A DNA stretch of 8,468 nucleotides from Pseudomonadota bacterium (GTDB taxonomy: Bacteria > Pseudomonadota > Gammaproteobacteria > Xanthomonadales > Xanthomonadaceae), in the NCBI GenBank assembly GCA_023423605.1, contig JAFAFF010000173.1:1-8468 (forward strand). The letters run 5' to 3'. The notes under the pieces are model-generated. The model saw nothing but the letters and a program-made list of their open reading frames with translations. It searched no databases and was not told where the DNA came from. Of the stretch, positions 7,133 through 8,468 are shown in pieces (position 1 is the stretch's first letter; the number at the start of each line of letters is the position of its first letter). A program made the position numbers and the translations under genes.

Positions 7133-8254
7133 GTGCGCATTCTGTTTGTTGGGGACGAGAGCAGCCTGCCGGCTGAACTGAGCGATTTCATCACCGATCT
7201 CGGGGAAGACTGGATCACCAGTACGGTACCGGGGGGGCATGCCGCCATGGCGGCGGTATCGGCTTCGCCGATAGACGCCATCATTGTCAGCCCACACCTG
7301 GCCGACATGGACGCCACCATGCTGCTGGGCCAGATCCGCACGCTGCGTCCGGAAACCATCCGCATCGCACTGATCGATTCCCAGCAGGGAAGCCGCCCGC
7401 CACCGGCACGCCTGATTGGTGTCGCCCATCGGTTCCTGCCCCTGCCGTTGGCCCCGGAAGTCCTGCTGGAAGCCCTGAGCAGCCTGGAAGAACTCCGCGA
7501 GCTGCTGGACAGCGCGCGCCTGCGCGACGCCATCGGCCGGATCGAGAAGCTGCCATCGCCGCCCCATCTCTACATGAGCCTCACCCGGGCGCTGGAACAC
7601 GACGATGACGCCGACAGCGCGGACATCGCCAAACTGGTCGCCGCCGATCCGGCGATCGCCGCCAAGGTACTGCAGCTTTCCAATTCGGCGTTCTTCAGCA
7701 GCGGCCGCACCATTGCCGACCTGCGTACCGCCGTCACCCGGCTGGGCCTGGCGACGCTGCGCGACCTGGTACTGGCCAGCGAGGTGTTTTCCAGTCCGGC
7801 GCTATCCACCGCCGAACGCAATTCGCTGCAGCAGCGTGCCCTGCTCGCCTCGCGGCTGGCCGCGCGCCTGTTGCCGGCCTCCAGCGCGGAACTGGGCGCC
7901 ACGGCGGCGCTGCTGGCGGATATCGGCCTGCTGCTGCCGGGAGTGCGCAATGAACGCACGGATCCGGCGCCCACCGAAGATACGCGCCCCGGCCACGCCG
8001 AAGCAGGTGCCTATCTGCTGGGACTGTGGGGCCTGCCGATGCCGATCGTCGAGGCGGTCGGCTTCCATCTGCAGCCGCAGCGCGCCCACACGCGCAGCTT
8101 CTGGGTCACCGGTGCCGTGCATGTCGCGCTGGCGCTGGTGAACGGTGATGCGGTGGACGAGGATTACCTGCAGCGCGCGAATGTGCTGCACAAGCTGCCG
8201 GAATGGCGTGAACATGCCAACGCGCTGATGGGCCTGTCGCCAACCGACGCCTGA
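7133..8254 (+). CDS. HDOD-domain signalling protein with degenerate receiver domain
   Basis: A 373-residue cytosolic protein, probably a signalling or regulatory scaffold. Residues 1-120 follow a response-regulator receiver fold: ILFVGDE at strand 1, IDAIIVSPHLADMD at strand 3 and HRFLPLPL at strand 5. The phosphoacceptor Asp is Ser53, the conserved Lys is Leu104, and one of the acidic pair is Gly7, so ordinary phosphorylation is unlikely. Residues 140-330 form an HDOD domain, with LPSPPHLYMSL, IAKLVAADPAIAAKVLQLSNSAFF, TRLGLATLRDLVLA and HAEAGAYLLGLWGLPMPIVEAVGFH. The usual HD-like HDIG is LADIG (261-265), so hydrolase activity is not expected. It starts at GTG 7133, with AAGGGG 8 bases upstream. 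It follows ppa on the same strand, but a hairpin and 157 bases separate them. What it controls is unknown. Confidence 0.85.
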   Translation: MRILFVGDESSLPAELSDFITDLGEDWITSTVPGGHAAMAAVSASPIDAIIVSPHLADMDATMLLGQIRTLRPETIRIALIDSQQGSRPPPARLIGVAHRFLPLPLAPEVLLEALSSLEELRELLDSARLRDAIGRIEKLPSPPHLYMSLTRALEHDDDADSADIAKLVAADPAIAAKVLQLSNSAFFSSGRTIADLRTAVTRLGLATLRDLVLASEVFSSPALSTAERNSLQQRALLASRLAARLLPASSAELGATAALLADIGLLLPGVRNERTDPAPTEDTRPGHAEAGAYLLGLWGLPMPIVEAVGFHLQPQRAHTRSFWVTGAVHVALALVNGDAVDEDYLQRANVLHKLPEWREHANALMGLSPTDA

Positions 8255-8263
8255 CCAGGGCGT

Positions 8264-8287
8264 GCAGTGCCGGGCCCTGCCCGGCGC
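8264..8287. repeat. Degenerate single GTAG-type REP unit
   Basis: GCAG followed by the hairpin GCCGGGC-CCT-GCCCGGC (8269-8285) matches one arm of the REP dimer at 1633-1693, apart from GCAG for GTAG and CCT for TCT in the loop. It lies 10 bases after the HDOD stop codon. It looks like a decayed or monomeric copy, though a GC-rich hairpin of this size could also arise independently. Confidence 0.5.
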
Positions 8288-8309
8288 CATGCCGATTCCA
8301 GCAGGAAGA

Positions 8310-8340
8310 AAGGGCGGGCCTTGCGGCCCGCCCTTCTTCG
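8310..8340. terminator. Strong bidirectional terminator
   Basis: A perfect eleven-pair stem, AAGGGCGGGCC (8310-8320) with GGCCCGCCCTT (8325-8335), loop TTGC, is followed by CTTCG on the plus strand and by a TTTCTTCC-type run on the minus strand. It lies between the convergent HDOD gene and the receptor gene and fits termination of both. Confidence 0.88.
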
Positions 8341-8363
8341 TCATGCGCCCATGCTTCGATGGA

Positions 8364-8468
8364 TCAGAAGCGCTGGGTGTACTTCAGGTAGTAGAACCGA
8401 CCGATGTCGAAGCCACCGTAGTACGAGAAGCTCGAGTTCGGCTGGCTGTACATCACCGGGCCTTCGTG
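8364..8468 (-). CDS. TonB-dependent outer membrane receptor, C-terminal end (cut by window edge)
   Basis: Only the last 34 residues are visible, ending YYGGFDIGRFYYLKYTQRF before the TGA at 8366-8364. Alternating aromatic and polar residues and a terminal Phe are the hallmark of the last strand of an outer membrane beta-barrel, recognised by the BAM machinery. The motif resembles the ends of xanthomonad TonB-dependent receptors, which are numerous and import siderophores or carbohydrates. The plug domain, TonB box and substrate class lie outside the window, so the receptor type is an inference; another barrel protein remains possible. Confidence 0.65.
   Translation of the reverse strand, partial: HEGPVMYSQPNSSFSYYGGFDIGRFYYLKYTQRF

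Overview
The window is GC-rich, densely coded gammaproteobacterial chromosome, most likely from the Xanthomonadaceae and probably Stenotrophomonas or a close relative. The clues are a GTAG-type REP element (SMAG class) just after the phosphofructokinase gene, a PPi-type phosphofructokinase and a K+-independent membrane pyrophosphatase as in xanthomonads, and the tail of a TonB-dependent receptor. All calls come from reading the sequence; no database search was run.

Layout. 1-244 (-): 5' part of adenylate kinase (adk), running off the left edge. 245-379: divergent intergenic region. 380-1636 (+): PPi-dependent 6-phosphofructokinase, whose stop codon lies inside a two-armed REP element (1633-1693). 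1704-2204 (-): small secreted protein with four cysteines. 2205-2441: divergent intergenic region with a candidate promoter and a hairpin-rich leader. 2442-4469 (+): membrane H+-translocating pyrophosphatase (hppA), ending at a strong terminator shared with a convergent 102-residue membrane protein (4505-4813, -). 4930-5187 (+): small DUF2789-type protein. 5265-5717 and 5714-6259 (-): two overlapping genes for paralogous secreted proteins with six matching cysteines. 6439-6975 (+): soluble family I pyrophosphatase (ppa). 7133-8254 (+): HDOD-domain protein with a degenerate receiver domain. 8310-8340: strong terminator. 8364-8468 (-): C-terminal end of a probable TonB-dependent outer membrane receptor.

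The unifying theme is pyrophosphate and adenylate energy. Within 7 kb there is an enzyme that spends PPi in glycolysis (PFK), one that turns PPi into proton-motive force (HppA), one that hydrolyses it in the cytosol (Ppa), and adenylate kinase, which recycles the AMP released by PPi-producing reactions. They are not one operon: strands alternate and each has its own intergenic region. The link is therefore one of neighbourhood and metabolism rather than demonstrated co-transcription.

The least-described content is the pair of six-cysteine secreted paralogs, the four-cysteine secreted protein, and the HDOD protein whose receiver lacks the phosphoacceptor aspartate. No mobile genes, CRISPR array, tRNA or rRNA were seen, and no intergenic stretch exceeds 300 bases.
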